From: RBG-16-34-14 sp963727535
Lineage (GTDB): Bacteria > Bacteroidota > Ignavibacteria > Ignavibacteriales > Ignavibacteriaceae
Assembly: GCA_963727535.1 (NCBI GenBank)
Contig: CAVSGR010000005.1
Location: 281,991-345,990 of the forward strand
Length of the DNA stretch: 64,000 nucleotides
Direction: 5' to 3'
A model generated the notes under the pieces. It was given only the letters and a program-made list of their open reading frames with translations, was not told where the DNA came from and did not search any database. Each line of letters starts with the position of its first letter. Position 1 is the stretch's first letter. Both the position numbers and the translations under genes were made by a program. Below, in pieces: positions 28,199 to 39,440 of this stretch.

Positions 28199-29556
28199 CT
28201 ATTTCGTATAAACCTTATACCCCCAGGCTGGCAATTCTACATTATAGTTTGGGGCTAAGTGTAATATTTTTATTTTCAAAAAAATCTTTATAACTGCCGG
28301 ATATATTGTCATCATTAATCTCAATCTTTTGACTTTCTGGTGAAAGATTAAAAACTACAAATACTTTGTTATTATCCTTTTTCTCTAACAAAGGAGAATA
28401 TCTTATCATCTTTATTTGTTTTTATTCTTTTCATTTCACTGCCGCTCAAACCATTCCAGAGTGCTTCGTTACTTAATTTTAAATGAATAAGCTTAGTGTA
28501 TAAATCTCTAAAGCTGCTCTTTTTCCATTCAATTGTATCCTTATCAAAAAATCTTAAAGCTTTATTCATTCCAGCTTCCTGTCCGCTGTAGACAAGTGGC
28601 ATTCCTTTGACAACTCCGCAAAATACAGCAAAAGTTTTTACAGCATCTCCAAATCTTTCATAGACAGTTCCGTTATAGCTATTTTCATCATGATTCGTTG
28701 TAAAAATCATACGATATGCATCGGGATTGAAATTATTTTTTTCTTTATTGTAATATGTATCAAGTGAGTCAACTGTCATTTTCCCCTTATATATTTCTTT
28801 TAAAATGTGATGCAATTCCCAGGCGTAAGTCATGTCGAATGCATTTTTTTGTAAATCAGAGCTTTCAGCTTCTGCCAACATAAACACAGGTTTAATTTTA
28901 TCTAATTCTTTGCGCACAAAATTCCAGAAGGGAGTAGGTACCATATTGGCAACATCACAACGAAAACCGTCTATATTGCATTCTTTAATCCAGTATTCCA
29001 TTGCGTTTTCCATGTATATCCATAATTTCGGATTATTATAATTAAATGCTATTACATCTGCCCAATCTGCAACTGGAGCAACAAAATTTCCCAACGAATC
29101 TTTTTTATAAAATTCAGGATTTGTCTTTGTCAGAACATTATCCCATGCCGAATGATTCGCAACCCAATCAATAATAACATGCATTCCTTGTTTATGTATT
29201 TCATATATGAGGTTTTTAAAATCTTCAAGCGTACCGAATTCAGGGTTTATGGCTTTATAATCTTTTATGGAATAATAACTGCCAAGAGTTCCCTTCCTGT
29301 TTTTTTCTCCAATTGGATTAATTGGCATAATCCAAATTATTCCGATTCCCATTTCCTTTATTTCAGGTATATGTTTCTGGAATGCTTTAAACGTTCCCTC
29401 AGGAGTGTATTGCCTAACATTTACTTCATAAATAGAAGAATTTTTGCTCCACTCCGGATGTACAACGGTAGTTTCTTTTTGAGAATAGACGTTCGGGGAA
29501 ATGATTAATAAAAAGAATAAACATGAAGTCAGAACAGTAAATTTTCTATTCGGCAT
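28199..29556 (-). CDS. Secreted GH13 alpha-amylase-family enzyme, frameshifted near the C-terminus
   Basis: Signal peptide (about 1-25) and a GH13 barrel. Catalytic regions: DWVANH, GFRCDVAN (nucleophile Asp), MLAEAES (acid/base Glu) and TTNHDEN. An uninterrupted frame ends at 28372; restoring one A in the run at 28378-28382 and one C at 28251-28254 gives a normal C-terminal beta domain ending PAWGYKVYTK at 28199. Divergent from the MFS sugar transporter, so the pair probably shares a control region. Acts on alpha-1,4-glucans or maltodextrin in the periplasm (inference from the signal and no sorting tail). Confidence 0.88.
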
Positions 29557-29703
29557 TTGGCCTCTCCTATTTTATGCGGGCAAATATAAGAATGATTATT
29601 CAATAATATAACTACCCAAATGGGGAGGTTATTAAAGAAATCTTTTTAATTATATTCACCCATATTTAATAAGAAAGCTTCCTAAAATGAGAGGAACAAT
29701 TCA

Positions 29704-31231
29704 ATGAATAAACCACGACTTAGCTTTTGGCAAATCTGGAATATGAGTTTTGGGTTTCTCGGAATTCAGTTTGGATTTGCTTTACAGAATGCAAATGTCA
29801 GCAGGATATTTGAAACTCTCGGCGCAAAGATTGATGATATTCCTATACTTTGGATTGCGGCTCCGGTAACCGGTTTAATTGTACAACCAATAATAGGACA
29901 TATGAGTGATAAAACATGGGGGAAGCTTGGAAGAAGACGTCCCTTCTTTTTAACCGGGGCAATTCTTGCATCTATTGCGTTACTAATAATGCCCAACTCT
30001 CCGGTTTTATGGGTCGCTGCTGGTATGCTCTGGATAATGGATGCTTCAATTAATATTTCAATGGAACCGTTCCGCGCCTTTGTTGGAGATATGCTTCCTT
30101 CCGAGCAGAGAACAATCGGATTTTCAATGCAGAGTTTTTTCATTGGAACAGGAGCGATAATTGCTTCAGCTCTTCCTTATGTATTGACGAATTGGATAGG
30201 TATTTCGAATGTTGCTCCAGCAGGCAAAATTCCAGATTCAGTTAAATATTCATTTTATATAGGTGGGGCAGTCTTCCTTATAGCAGTTCTCTGGACTGTC
30301 TTTAGTACAAAAGAATATTCTCCTGAGGAATTAAAAAAATTTTCTGAATCTGATAGTAATTCTGTTCATTCGGAAAATAATAAAATTTTGACAGAACCAG
30401 TTTCTGCAAGCCGGTTTTATAGAGGAGGAATTATTTGGACACTAATTGGTTTGATCGGTGCTTTAATTTTATTCTTAACATTGAAAGAAACTGATTATGG
30501 TCTTTACGTTTTGTTTTTCGGATGCAATAGCTTTTGGGATTTTGCTTTTTATAGTTGCAGGAATGACATCCAAGAAAAAAGTTGAGGGAGGATTTGTAGT
30601 TGTCTTCAATGACTTTCTTTAAGATGCCAAAAACTATGAAACAGTTAGCAATAGTTCAGTTCTTTTCCTGGTTTGCTTTATTCGCAATGTGGATTTATAC
30701 AACTCCTGCGGTTACACATCATATTTACGGTGCAACAGATACTACTTCGGAATTATATAATGAAGGAGCAGATTGGGTTGGTGTTTTAATGGCAGTTTAT
30801 AATGGTTTTGCTGCGGTAATGGCTTTTGTTCTTGTTTGGCTTTCAAAAAAAACAAATAGAAAAACTGTTCATATGATAAGCTTAATCTGTGGCGGACTTG
30901 CTTTTCTTTCTTTCTATATAATTAAGGATCCCAGCTTCTTCTAATTTCTGAATTGGGAATTGGTCTTGCCTGGGCATCAATTCTTGCAATGCCTTATGCA
31001 ATTCTTGCGGGAGCTTTACCACCCGAAAAGATGGGTGTCTATATGGGAATTTTTAATTTCTTTATAGTTATTCCACAAATAACTGCCGCGGCAATATTGG
31101 GTTGGTTCGTTAAAAATTTATTCGGTGGCGATGCTATAAACGCTTTGTTACTCGGCGGTGCTTCAATGATTGTTGCTGGAATTCTTGTAATGTTTGTTAA
31201 TGATGTTGATGAAGTGAAAGAAATTAAATAA
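29704..31231 (+). CDS. MFS sugar transporter (SLC45/maltose-type), three frameshifts
   Basis: The frame is broken into three pieces (29704-30585, about 30600-30944, 30953-31231) that join to one protein of about 505 residues with 12 membrane segments. Breaks: an extra A at 30525-30526, an extra T at 30618-30620, and one base missing near 30935-30942. The family signatures are GHMSDKTWGKLGRRRPFFLTG and SMEPFRAFVGDMLPSEQR, as in sugar/proton symporters of maltose loci. It lies next to two amylase genes. Inner-membrane uptake of maltose or another disaccharide is the likely role. Confidence 0.82.
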
Positions 31232-31286
31232 GAATAAGAAAGAAAAATTTAATTTTTGAAATTTAGAGATTCGTTAGGGATTTAAT

Positions 31287-34200
31287 ATGAAACCTTATAC
31301 AATTTTATCTTTAATCATATTTTATAGCGGAATTGTATTTGCTCAATCTTATGTAGATGTAACGTTTTTTTATTATCCAACAGATAATCCTTCATCTGTA
31401 TACTTGCGAGGAGAATTTAATGGTTGGACATTAAGTGCTCCAATGACATTTGATCCGACATCATCTTCCTGGTCTGCAACAGTAAATTTAAGAGTTGGCG
31501 GTCCTGTTCCATTACCTGCGGCAAATAGTATTCCGGGTGCATATCAATATAAATTTTATGCTGATGGTGTTTGGTTATCTGATCCTCTGAATCCAAGGCA
31601 AAATCCAAATGATAATAATAATTCTTACTTGTATATAAGAAATCCAACTATTCATTTATTGCTTCCGAATTCAACAATTGCATCCGGAATTGTGAGGACC
31701 GGTTTTCCTGAAATAACTGCATATATTTTTCCCGCTATAACTTCAAATATTAATACATCTTCTATAAGTGTTACAATAGATGGGAACCAATACACAGATA
31801 TTGAAAATAGTTATGATGAAGCCACAAACAAGTTTAGTTTCGTCACTCCTTATCCTTTAGGAAATGGGAATCACGAAATAATACTATCTGCGGAAACTAT
31901 GGAAGGATCGTTTGGCGCTGATACTACTAATTTTACTGTTCAATCCGGTTTAATTCAATTTTTAACATTGTCTTCTGAAACATGGAAAAATTCATGGCAG
32001 TTGCAGGCTGCTATATTTAATGGTTCTGGTGGATTTGATACAACAGTTGCATCGGCTCAAATAATACGTTCCGATTCCGTATGGGATGTACAGGTTGTAG
32101 ATGGTAAGGTGGATACGTCTCTTAATCTTCTTGAAGGAGATAATTACTTCAAATTAAGCGCGGAAGTGGGTAGCAATACAGTAGTCTCCGATTCAATTAA
32201 TATTATTCGTAAAGTAAATCATATTCCCTACGCTCAAATCGATATAACACAGGATGGAAATACATTGACATTAAGTGGAGCAAATAGTGCAGATCCGGAC
32301 AGTCAACAATTAACCTATCTATGGAATGAGAATCCAAATAATCCTGAAATACTTGGGCTAACAGGAAAAACCGCCGACGAGCTAGTGGTTACAAAACCAA
32401 TAACACCCGGTGAATATTATTTTTCGCTTACTGTAAAAGACGCAGATTTAAATTCTGATTCTACAAGAGAATACTTTGTGGTTCAGCAAGACAGTCCCGA
32501 TGTACACATTGCAAGTTACAAGGATAATCCGGACTGGGTTAAGAATGCAAGAATTTACTTGTTATTCTTCAAAGCTTTCACTCCAACCGGAACAATTAAG
32601 TCTGCCATACCTAATCTTGAATATATTAAAGCTATGGGTTTTAATGTTATTTGGGTTTTACCAGTAACTGAAATACCCGGAAATGTCGATAATCAAATAA
32701 ACATCGGATATACAATTGTTGATTTTGAAAATGTTGAATCATCTTATGGTACCAATCAGGATTATAAAGATTTTATTAATGAAGCACATAAGCTTGGGAT
32801 AAAAGTAGTTCAGGATATAACCCCAAATCACACAGGTAAACTTCATCCATTTGCGCAGGAAGCATTGCAGTTTGGTAATTTTTCACAATACTGGAATTAC
32901 TATCAAACCCATTTTATTTCTCATAATAACAATGGTTTGGGAGATTGCGTTACTCCTGAAGGTATTTGGTATTACTGTGCATTCAGTGACGCTTTGTTAA
33001 ATTATAATTGGAGCGATCTTGATGCAAGGAAATATATGATTGATGTTTATGATAAATGGGTAAGTGATTTTAATATAGATGGTTTCAGGTTTGATGTTTA
33101 CTGGGGAGTGCATAGAAAGTATGGTGAAAATAATATGGGAATTCCTGTCAGAACTTCTCTAAAACATATAAAACCGGATATTTTACTTCTTGGGGAAGAT
33201 GATGGAACTGGTGTCGGGACTGAAGTATTATATGCTGATCAGAACGGTGGGCTGGATGCAAGCTATGACTTTGCAATGTATTTTAATGCTGTTCGCGATT
33301 TTACATTCAATTCATCGGGTGTGAATACTTTGGATACTAGATTAAGTAATAATGGATATTATCCTGGAGAAAACTCTTACTTTATGAGATTTATGGAATC
33401 TCAAGATGAAGATAGAATAAGTTATGTTTATAATTCGTTCGAAAAAACTATGCCTATGGCAACTGTCATTTTTACTGTTCCTGGAATTCCGATGATACTT
33501 AACGGTCAGGAAGTCGGATTCGGTAAAGGAATGGGAGCTCCGGGTGAACCGGATTTAAATGACAGGAGACGAGGTATCATCGATTGGAATTTTGCTGGTC
33601 GGGATTTGCTAACTCCACATTATCAAAAGCTGGCACAGATTCGTGCACAGTTCCCGGCTTTTTCTCAACATCGTATGGATACGAATGGGGATAATCAGGT
33701 TAATAGTCTGGATGAGTCGGATTTTAATAGAGTTACAACGGGAAATGGAATTGTTTATTCTTTTTTGAGACCATATACAGACTCAAACGGTTTAACAGTA
33801 GTTAATTTTAGTAATAGCACACAGAGTGTTACACTGGATTTAACAGGTACGAACATGAAATTTACAGATGAGTTTAATTTGGGCAACATATATTGGGTAA
33901 ATGATCTTTATAACGATACTAGTTTTCAGATACTCGGAAGTGATTTAGCTAATTTTCATGTGAGTCTTTCACCTTATGGTTCAGCAGTATATGCAATATC
34001 TACTCAACAGGAAAAGGTTGTATTACCAACTTTACCGTTGATTGTATCTGCTGATCAACAAGTAAATAGTATTCCTGAAAATTTCCAACTGTTACAGAAT
34101 TATCCTAATCCGTTTAATCCCTCAACTACAATAAAATATCAAATGCCTAATTCTGGTATCGTTACAATAAAAATATATGATATACTTGGGAAGAGAAATA

Positions 34201-34305
34201 AAAACACTCGTAAATCAGTTTGAGCAGAGCGGTGTTCACGAAGTCAATTTTAGGGATGCTGCAGATTTGGGAAGCGGTGTATATTTCTATCAATATGAAG
34301 AGTAA
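31287..34305 (+). CDS. Large secreted GH13 enzyme with N-terminal glucan-binding domain, sorting tail cut by a frameshift
   Basis: Signal peptide (about 1-20), a CBM48/E-set-like N-domain (VDVTFFYYPTDNPSSVYLRG), two further beta domains, and a GH13 barrel from about residue 410. Catalytic regions: QDITPNH, GFRFDVYWG (nucleophile Asp603), LLLGEDDG and FMESQDEDR; the usual N-H-D is S-Q-D here. The tail begins a NYPNPFNPSTTIKYQM sorting domain, but after DILG the frame shifts and stops at 34223; removing one base near 34188-34195 restores GxEIKTLVNQFEQ ... GSGVYFYQYEE to 34305. Even restored, it lacks the last strand. Confidence 0.85.
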
Positions 34306-34458
34306 ACAATTTTATCATCAACCCGGAAAATGATTTTATTAAAATAATTTGAATTTAATTTAATATTATCCTTTTCAGCTCATCCTCTAACTTAACCAAT
34401 GTTATCTGTTTATTAAGATGTTTAAAAGTTATAATTTGTACAATAAACAATTTAGGTC

Positions 34459-37400
34459 ATGGAAAAATTCCGATATTTACATCGCCTGCCTAATTTCAAA
34501 AGAATATTTAATATCTTTTTTATTTTCTTGGTTATTACTTGCCTGCCCGTCATACAATTTCCCCAGAGTATATCAACCGGACAAGCGAACGGTACAAATT
34601 TAATTCACATTTTAAGCGAGAATGGACTTTCGCAAAATACTGTACATGATATTCTTCAGGACAGCAAAGGTTTTATATGGTTTGCAACAGAGGATGGTCT
34701 TAATAAATATGATGGCTATAATTTTACTGTTTATAAAAACAGTCAGGAAGATGAAAATTCAATTTCCGATAATTTTATCTGGACAATCTTTGAGGACCGA
34801 AGTGGAGTTTTATGGATAGGGACCAACAGTGGCGGACTTTGTAAGTTTGATAGGAAAAAAGAAACATTCATTAGTTATAAAAATAATCCGGATAATGAGA
34901 ATAGTCTTACACTAAACAATGTTAGAACTATTTACGAAGATAGTGAAGGCTATATTTGGGTAGGGACCGAAAATGGCTTAGACAAGTTTGATAAAAAGGA
35001 AAATACTTTTATTCATTACAAACACGACCCAAAGGATGTTTACAGCTTAAGCAATAATGTTGTCTTAACAATTTTTGAAGATAACGATGGAGATATTTGG
35101 ATCGGCAGTGATGGAGGATTGGATAAGTTAGACAAGAAGAACAATAAATTTTTTAATTATTCTTTTGATCCAGATAATGTTAACAGTCTGAGTAGTAATG
35201 TAGTTCTTTCTATTTATCAGGATAAACAAGGAGATATGTGGATCGGGACTTTAAAAGGACTGACAAAGTTTGATAAAAAATCGGGGAAGTTCTACCGATA
35301 TGTAATTAATAATTCTGAAATTAATTCTTTTAACAGCAACAGGATTAATTCTGTATTAGAAGATGAAGCTGGTATTTTATGGATCGGAACAGAGAACGGT
35401 TTATTTCAACTAAATCGGTCAACAAATATATTTTCAAATGTAAAGCCTTCATCTTTTCCTGTAACTTCCGTTTTAAATGATAATGATATTCTTTCTTTAT
35501 TCGAAGACAATTCGGGGTTAATATGGGTCGGTACCGCGGAAAATGGAATAGTGAAGTATGATAAGGAAAGAATAAAATTTAAACATTATAAACATGATCC
35601 TTTTAATAACAACAGCTTAAGTAATAATACAATTCGTTCTATATATCTGGATGATGGGGGCACTCTTTGGATAGGTACCTTGGGGGGAGGATTAAACAGG
35701 TTTGAACCCGGAAGCAATAAATTCTTACATTATAAAAATCATCCCGAGGATAAATTTAGTTTGAGTGATAATACTATCTCTGCTATTTACAAAGACACTT
35801 ATGGTTTCCTTTGGATTGGTACCTGGGAAGGTGGTTTAAATAGGACGATTAAACCGTATAAGAATTTAGTTTCACTTAATTTAAAATTTATTCATTATAA
35901 AAATGGGATTTCAAAAAAAGTACGTTATCAAAATTTGAGCAGCAACCTTATTCAAATTGTTTATGAGGATTCGAAAAAGAGACTTTGGATTGGAACCGGA
36001 GCCGGTCTGGATTTATACGATAGGGAAAAAAATGAATTTATTAATTTTATAAATGATCCAAACGATCCAAATAGTTTAAGCAGTAACCAGGTACAATCCT
36101 GTATCCTGGAAGATAGAAACGGCAATCTTTGGATAGGAACCTGGAATGGACTAAATAAAATATCTTCTTCCGATTTAATAAACATTTTTAAGTATACTGC
36201 TTCAGTAAGATTTGAACGTTATAGATTTCAGCAAGAGAGTCCAAATAGTTTAAGTGATGAAAGGATTATATCTGTTTACGAAGACCAGGAAGGAAATTTA
36301 TGGTTTGGAACCTATGGTGGCGGGTTAAATGAACTTACAGCAGAACAGCAAAAAGTTGACGGAAGAAAATTTATTAATTATAGTGCGAATGACGGACTTC
36401 CAAGTAATATTATTTACCGCATCGAAGCCGACAATAAAGGGGATTTATGGTTAAGTACAGATAACGGACTTTCGATGTTTAATCCACAAAAAAAGACATT
36501 TAGAAATTATGATGCTAGCGACGGTTTACAAGGAAATCAGTTTTTTTGGGGCGCAAGCTACAAAGGGAAAAACGGCGAGTTATATTTTGGAGGAACAAAT
36601 GGATTTAATGTATTCGATCCGGAGCAATTAAAAAATAATAATCACATTCCTCCAATTGTGATAACAAGTTTCCAAATTTTTAATAAACCTGTTGACATTG
36701 ATGCGGAAGATTCACCCCTGAAAAGATCGATAACTTTAACCAAAGAAATTGAACTATCATACAGTCAGGGAGTATTTTCATTTGAGTTCGCTGCGTTGGA
36801 TTATACAGTACCGGGAAAAAATCGTTACGCTTATATAATGGAAGGATTTGATGATAACTGGATTTACTCAAAGAATCGCCGGTATGTTACTTATACAAAT
36901 TTAGATCCCGGCAGATATATCTTCAAAGTTAAAGGTTCTAACAATGATGGAGTGTGGAATGAAAAGGGTGCTGAAATAACTATAACTATATTACCACCTT
37001 TATGGAGAACCTGGTGGTTTTTAACAATAGCAGTTTTGTTGATAGGAAGCATTATTGTTCTTCTCATATATTCACGGGTTAAACATTTACTTGATATTGA
37101 ACGACTAAGGACAAAGCTTGCAGCGGACCTGCACGATAATATTGGTTCAAGCTTAACTGAGATTTCAATTTTAAGTGAAGTAATTTCAAAAAAAATAAAT
37201 TCTGTAGATGAAAGTATAAAAAGAAGCTTAAACATGATAAGTGTTAATTCACGTAATCTTATTGATAATATGAGCGATATAGTTTGGCTTGTTAATCCTA
37301 AAAGAGATTCTTTGTATGATTTAATTTTAAGACTGCGCGATACTTATTCCGAGTTATCTTCTTATACAAGCATTTCTTTCAGATCTGAGAATATAAAATC

Positions 37401-37707
37401 TTTGGAAAAAGTTTCTCTTTCTATGGAACACAGGCAGCATCTTTATTTGATTTTTAAAGAAGCAATTAATAATTGCATTACTCACAGCGGTTGCAGCGAG
37501 ATTACTCTTGATGCTTCTATAAAAGGTAAGAGATTACAAATGACTTTAAAAGACAATGGAAAGGGTTTTTCACAGGACGAGATTTCCGGAGGAGGTAACG
37601 GTCTGAATAATATGAAAAACAGGGCTGAAACTATTGGAGGAACTTTAAATGTCTCTACAAAAGTAGATGAAGGGACAACAATTCAATTTGAAGGTGATAT
37701 TTTATAG
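34459..37707 (+). CDS. Two-propeller sensor histidine kinase (HTCS-like, without receiver or AraC part)
   Basis: 1082 residues. An N-terminal signal/anchor (about 14-36) is followed by 14 propeller blades of the type GFIWFATEDGLNKYD, most likely two seven-bladed propellers. A Y_Y_Y domain (FDDNWIYSKNRRYVTYTNL), a membrane helix (WWFLTIAVLLIGSIIVLLIY) and the kinase follow. The phospho-acceptor is His892 (AADLHDNIGSSLTEI); the ATPase has KEAINN (1000-1005), DNGKGF and GNGLNNMKNRA. Next come two LuxR-type regulators. In Bacteroides the same sensor is fused to receiver and AraC domains; here the output part is separate. The likely signal is an oligosaccharide of the locus. Confidence 0.9.
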   Translation: MEKFRYLHRLPNFKRIFNIFFIFLVITCLPVIQFPQSISTGQANGTNLIHILSENGLSQNTVHDILQDSKGFIWFATEDGLNKYDGYNFTVYKNSQEDENSISDNFIWTIFEDRSGVLWIGTNSGGLCKFDRKKETFISYKNNPDNENSLTLNNVRTIYEDSEGYIWVGTENGLDKFDKKENTFIHYKHDPKDVYSLSNNVVLTIFEDNDGDIWIGSDGGLDKLDKKNNKFFNYSFDPDNVNSLSSNVVLSIYQDKQGDMWIGTLKGLTKFDKKSGKFYRYVINNSEINSFNSNRINSVLEDEAGILWIGTENGLFQLNRSTNIFSNVKPSSFPVTSVLNDNDILSLFEDNSGLIWVGTAENGIVKYDKERIKFKHYKHDPFNNNSLSNNTIRSIYLDDGGTLWIGTLGGGLNRFEPGSNKFLHYKNHPEDKFSLSDNTISAIYKDTYGFLWIGTWEGGLNRTIKPYKNLVSLNLKFIHYKNGISKKVRYQNLSSNLIQIVYEDSKKRLWIGTGAGLDLYDREKNEFINFINDPNDPNSLSSNQVQSCILEDRNGNLWIGTWNGLNKISSSDLINIFKYTASVRFERYRFQQESPNSLSDERIISVYEDQEGNLWFGTYGGGLNELTAEQQKVDGRKFINYSANDGLPSNIIYRIEADNKGDLWLSTDNGLSMFNPQKKTFRNYDASDGLQGNQFFWGASYKGKNGELYFGGTNGFNVFDPEQLKNNNHIPPIVITSFQIFNKPVDIDAEDSPLKRSITLTKEIELSYSQGVFSFEFAALDYTVPGKNRYAYIMEGFDDNWIYSKNRRYVTYTNLDPGRYIFKVKGSNNDGVWNEKGAEITITILPPLWRTWWFLTIAVLLIGSIIVLLIYSRVKHLLDIERLRTKLAADLHDNIGSSLTEISILSEVISKKINSVDESIKRSLNMISVNSRNLIDNMSDIVWLVNPKRDSLYDLILRLRDTYSELSSYTSISFRSENIKSLEKVSLSMEHRQHLYLIFKEAINNCITHSGCSEITLDASIKGKRLQMTLKDNGKGFSQDEISGGGNGLNNMKNRAETIGGTLNVSTKVDEGTTIQFEGDIL

Positions 37708-37771
37708 CTGAAGTCTTATTTATTATTTTTTATGATGTTATTTATTATACAAAGGCTTATCTTTAATTAAT

Positions 37772-38410
37772 ATGTTAAAAGTAGTAGTAGTAGAAGATAG
37801 CGATTCAATACGCGAAGGATTAAAAATTTTAATAGACGGGACCGAAGGATATTCTTGTATAGGTGTTTTCTCCGATTCTGAAACTATGTTGAAAAATATT
37901 GTAAAACTTAATCCAGATGTGTTATTAATGGATTTAGGACTTCCGGGAATGGGGGGAATAGAAGGTATAAAAAAAGTAAAAGCATTGTTGCCAGACTTGA
38001 CGATTTTAGTTCTTACAGTTTATGAAGAAAATGATCTTGTCTTTGAAGCAATATGTGCAGGTGCATCAGGATACCTAGTAAAAAAAACACCGCCTTCAAA
38101 ACTTCTTGAAGCTATTCAGGAAGCACACGATGGAGGCGCACCAATGAGTTCTCATATAGCAAGAAAAGTTTTTGATTTTTTTCAAACAAAAAAACTACCT
38201 ATTACTTCTAAAAGCACTTATGCTTTAACCGCACGGGAGAAAGAAATATTGAGTGGATTAGTTGAAGGACATAACTTTAAATCAATTGCCGATTCACTCT
38301 TTATAAGTATTGAAACAGTGCGGTATCATTTCAGAAATATTTATAAGAAATTACATGTACATTCCCAATCTGAGGCTGTAGCAAAAGCTATTAAAGAAGG
38401 AATAATTTAA
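37772..38410 (+). CDS. NarL/LuxR-type response regulator 1
   Basis: 212 residues. A receiver (acidic pocket VVVEDSDS, phospho-acceptor Asp54 in LLMDLGLPG, Lys in LVKKTPP) is joined to a LuxR HTH (LTAREKEILSGLVEGHNFKSIADSLFISIETVRYHFRNIYKKL). It starts 64 bases after the kinase, its likely cognate. Similar to the following gene over the whole length, so it is a tandem duplicate. Confidence 0.92.
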   Translation: MLKVVVVEDSDSIREGLKILIDGTEGYSCIGVFSDSETMLKNIVKLNPDVLLMDLGLPGMGGIEGIKKVKALLPDLTILVLTVYEENDLVFEAICAGASGYLVKKTPPSKLLEAIQEAHDGGAPMSSHIARKVFDFFQTKKLPITSKSTYALTAREKEILSGLVEGHNFKSIADSLFISIETVRYHFRNIYKKLHVHSQSEAVAKAIKEGII

Positions 38411-38560
38411 CTCCTGCCTACTTTATTTATGTAGTATTAAAGATTTGCGCATCGGAAAATCCCTGTGTTTGTGTAGTAGAATAACGGCTTCATTGTTAAT
38501 AGATTGTCTTTGTTATAAAAAATAATTTGATTGTTTTACTTTTATACCTTGGATATGTAA

Positions 38561-39196
38561 ATGATTAATGTTGCAGTAGTTGAAGATAATAATACGATTC
38601 GTGAAGGATTAAAAATCTTAATAGATGAAACAAATGATTATACTTGTGTGGCTACTTATTCTGAATGTAAAGCTATGATAGAAAACATAGCTATTGTTAA
38701 CCCGGATATACTTTTAATAGATATAGGATTGCCCGGTATAAATGGAATTGAAGGTATTAAGCAGGCGAAGGAGATTTTACCACAACTCATAATTCTTGTT
38801 TTGACCGTATATGATGAGAATGATCTTATCTTTGACGCATTGCGTGCTGGTGCTAGTGGTTATATTACAAAAAAGACTCCTCCATCAAAGTTACTTCAAG
38901 CTATACAAGAAGCGTATCTTGGAGGCACCCCCATGAGTTCGAATATAGCAAGAAAAGTTATTAGTTTGTTTCACTCGAAGAGACAACCCAATAATGGTAG
39001 CTCTGGGAAAGCAGTATTAACAAAACGTGAAAAGGAAATTCTGAATAAATTAATTGAAGGTAACAGCTTTAAAGCAATTTCAGATTCTATTTCTGTTAGC
39101 ATAGAAACACTGCGTTCCGATTTCAGAAATATTTATAAGAAAATTCATTTACTTTCAGAAAAGGAAACAGCGATTAAAGTCGTTAAAGAAAGCTAG
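38561..39196 (+). CDS. NarL/LuxR-type response regulator 2 (tandem paralogue)
   Basis: 211 residues, the same plan as the gene before: VVEDNNTIREG, Asp54 in LLIDIGLPG, conserved Lys in ITKKTPP. The receiver ends match closely, but the recognition helix differs (VSIETLRSDFRNIYKKIHLLSEKETA instead of SIETVRYHFRNIYKKLHV), so its DNA target may differ. No kinase is next to it except the one shared upstream. A gap of 150 bases separates the two regulator genes. Confidence 0.9.
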   Translation: MINVAVVEDNNTIREGLKILIDETNDYTCVATYSECKAMIENIAIVNPDILLIDIGLPGINGIEGIKQAKEILPQLIILVLTVYDENDLIFDALRAGASGYITKKTPPSKLLQAIQEAYLGGTPMSSNIARKVISLFHSKRQPNNGSSGKAVLTKREKEILNKLIEGNSFKAISDSISVSIETLRSDFRNIYKKIHLLSEKETAIKVVKES

Positions 39197-39266
39197 ATAT
39201 TATGAAATTAAGTCCTCTCTATATAGGTGGCTTTATTTCTTATTTACCGGTTAAGGAAAAGGAAAA

Positions 39267-39282
39267 TACCTTTGTTTAGGTA
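39267..39282. promoter_or_regulatory. Inverted repeat TACCT-N6-AGGTA upstream of the TonB receptor
   Basis: TACCTTTGTTTAGGTA, 158 bases before the receptor start, with a second CCTA-N6-TAGG at 39297-39310. A related palindrome (TACCTATATAGGTA) lies before the GH13 operon at 63696. A possible regulator site for the LuxR-type proteins; found by eye only. Confidence 0.35.
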
Positions 39283-39440
39283 GTTGGATGAAGTGTCCTA
39301 AATGAATAGGTTTACTGTAGCATGAATTTTCTGAATGTTCTTTAGACTTTTATTTTTTACATTTTTCTAAGGCATAGAATATTCTTGATTAAAAATACGA
39401 TGATATTCCTTTTGCTGTCAAGCAAATTTAGGAGGAATTA

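Noticed and set aside
34188..34195. Programmed ribosomal frameshift in the GH13 sorting tail
   Set aside because: No slippery heptamer and no stem-loop is obvious; with the second case at 52765 it is kept only as a mutation or error question.
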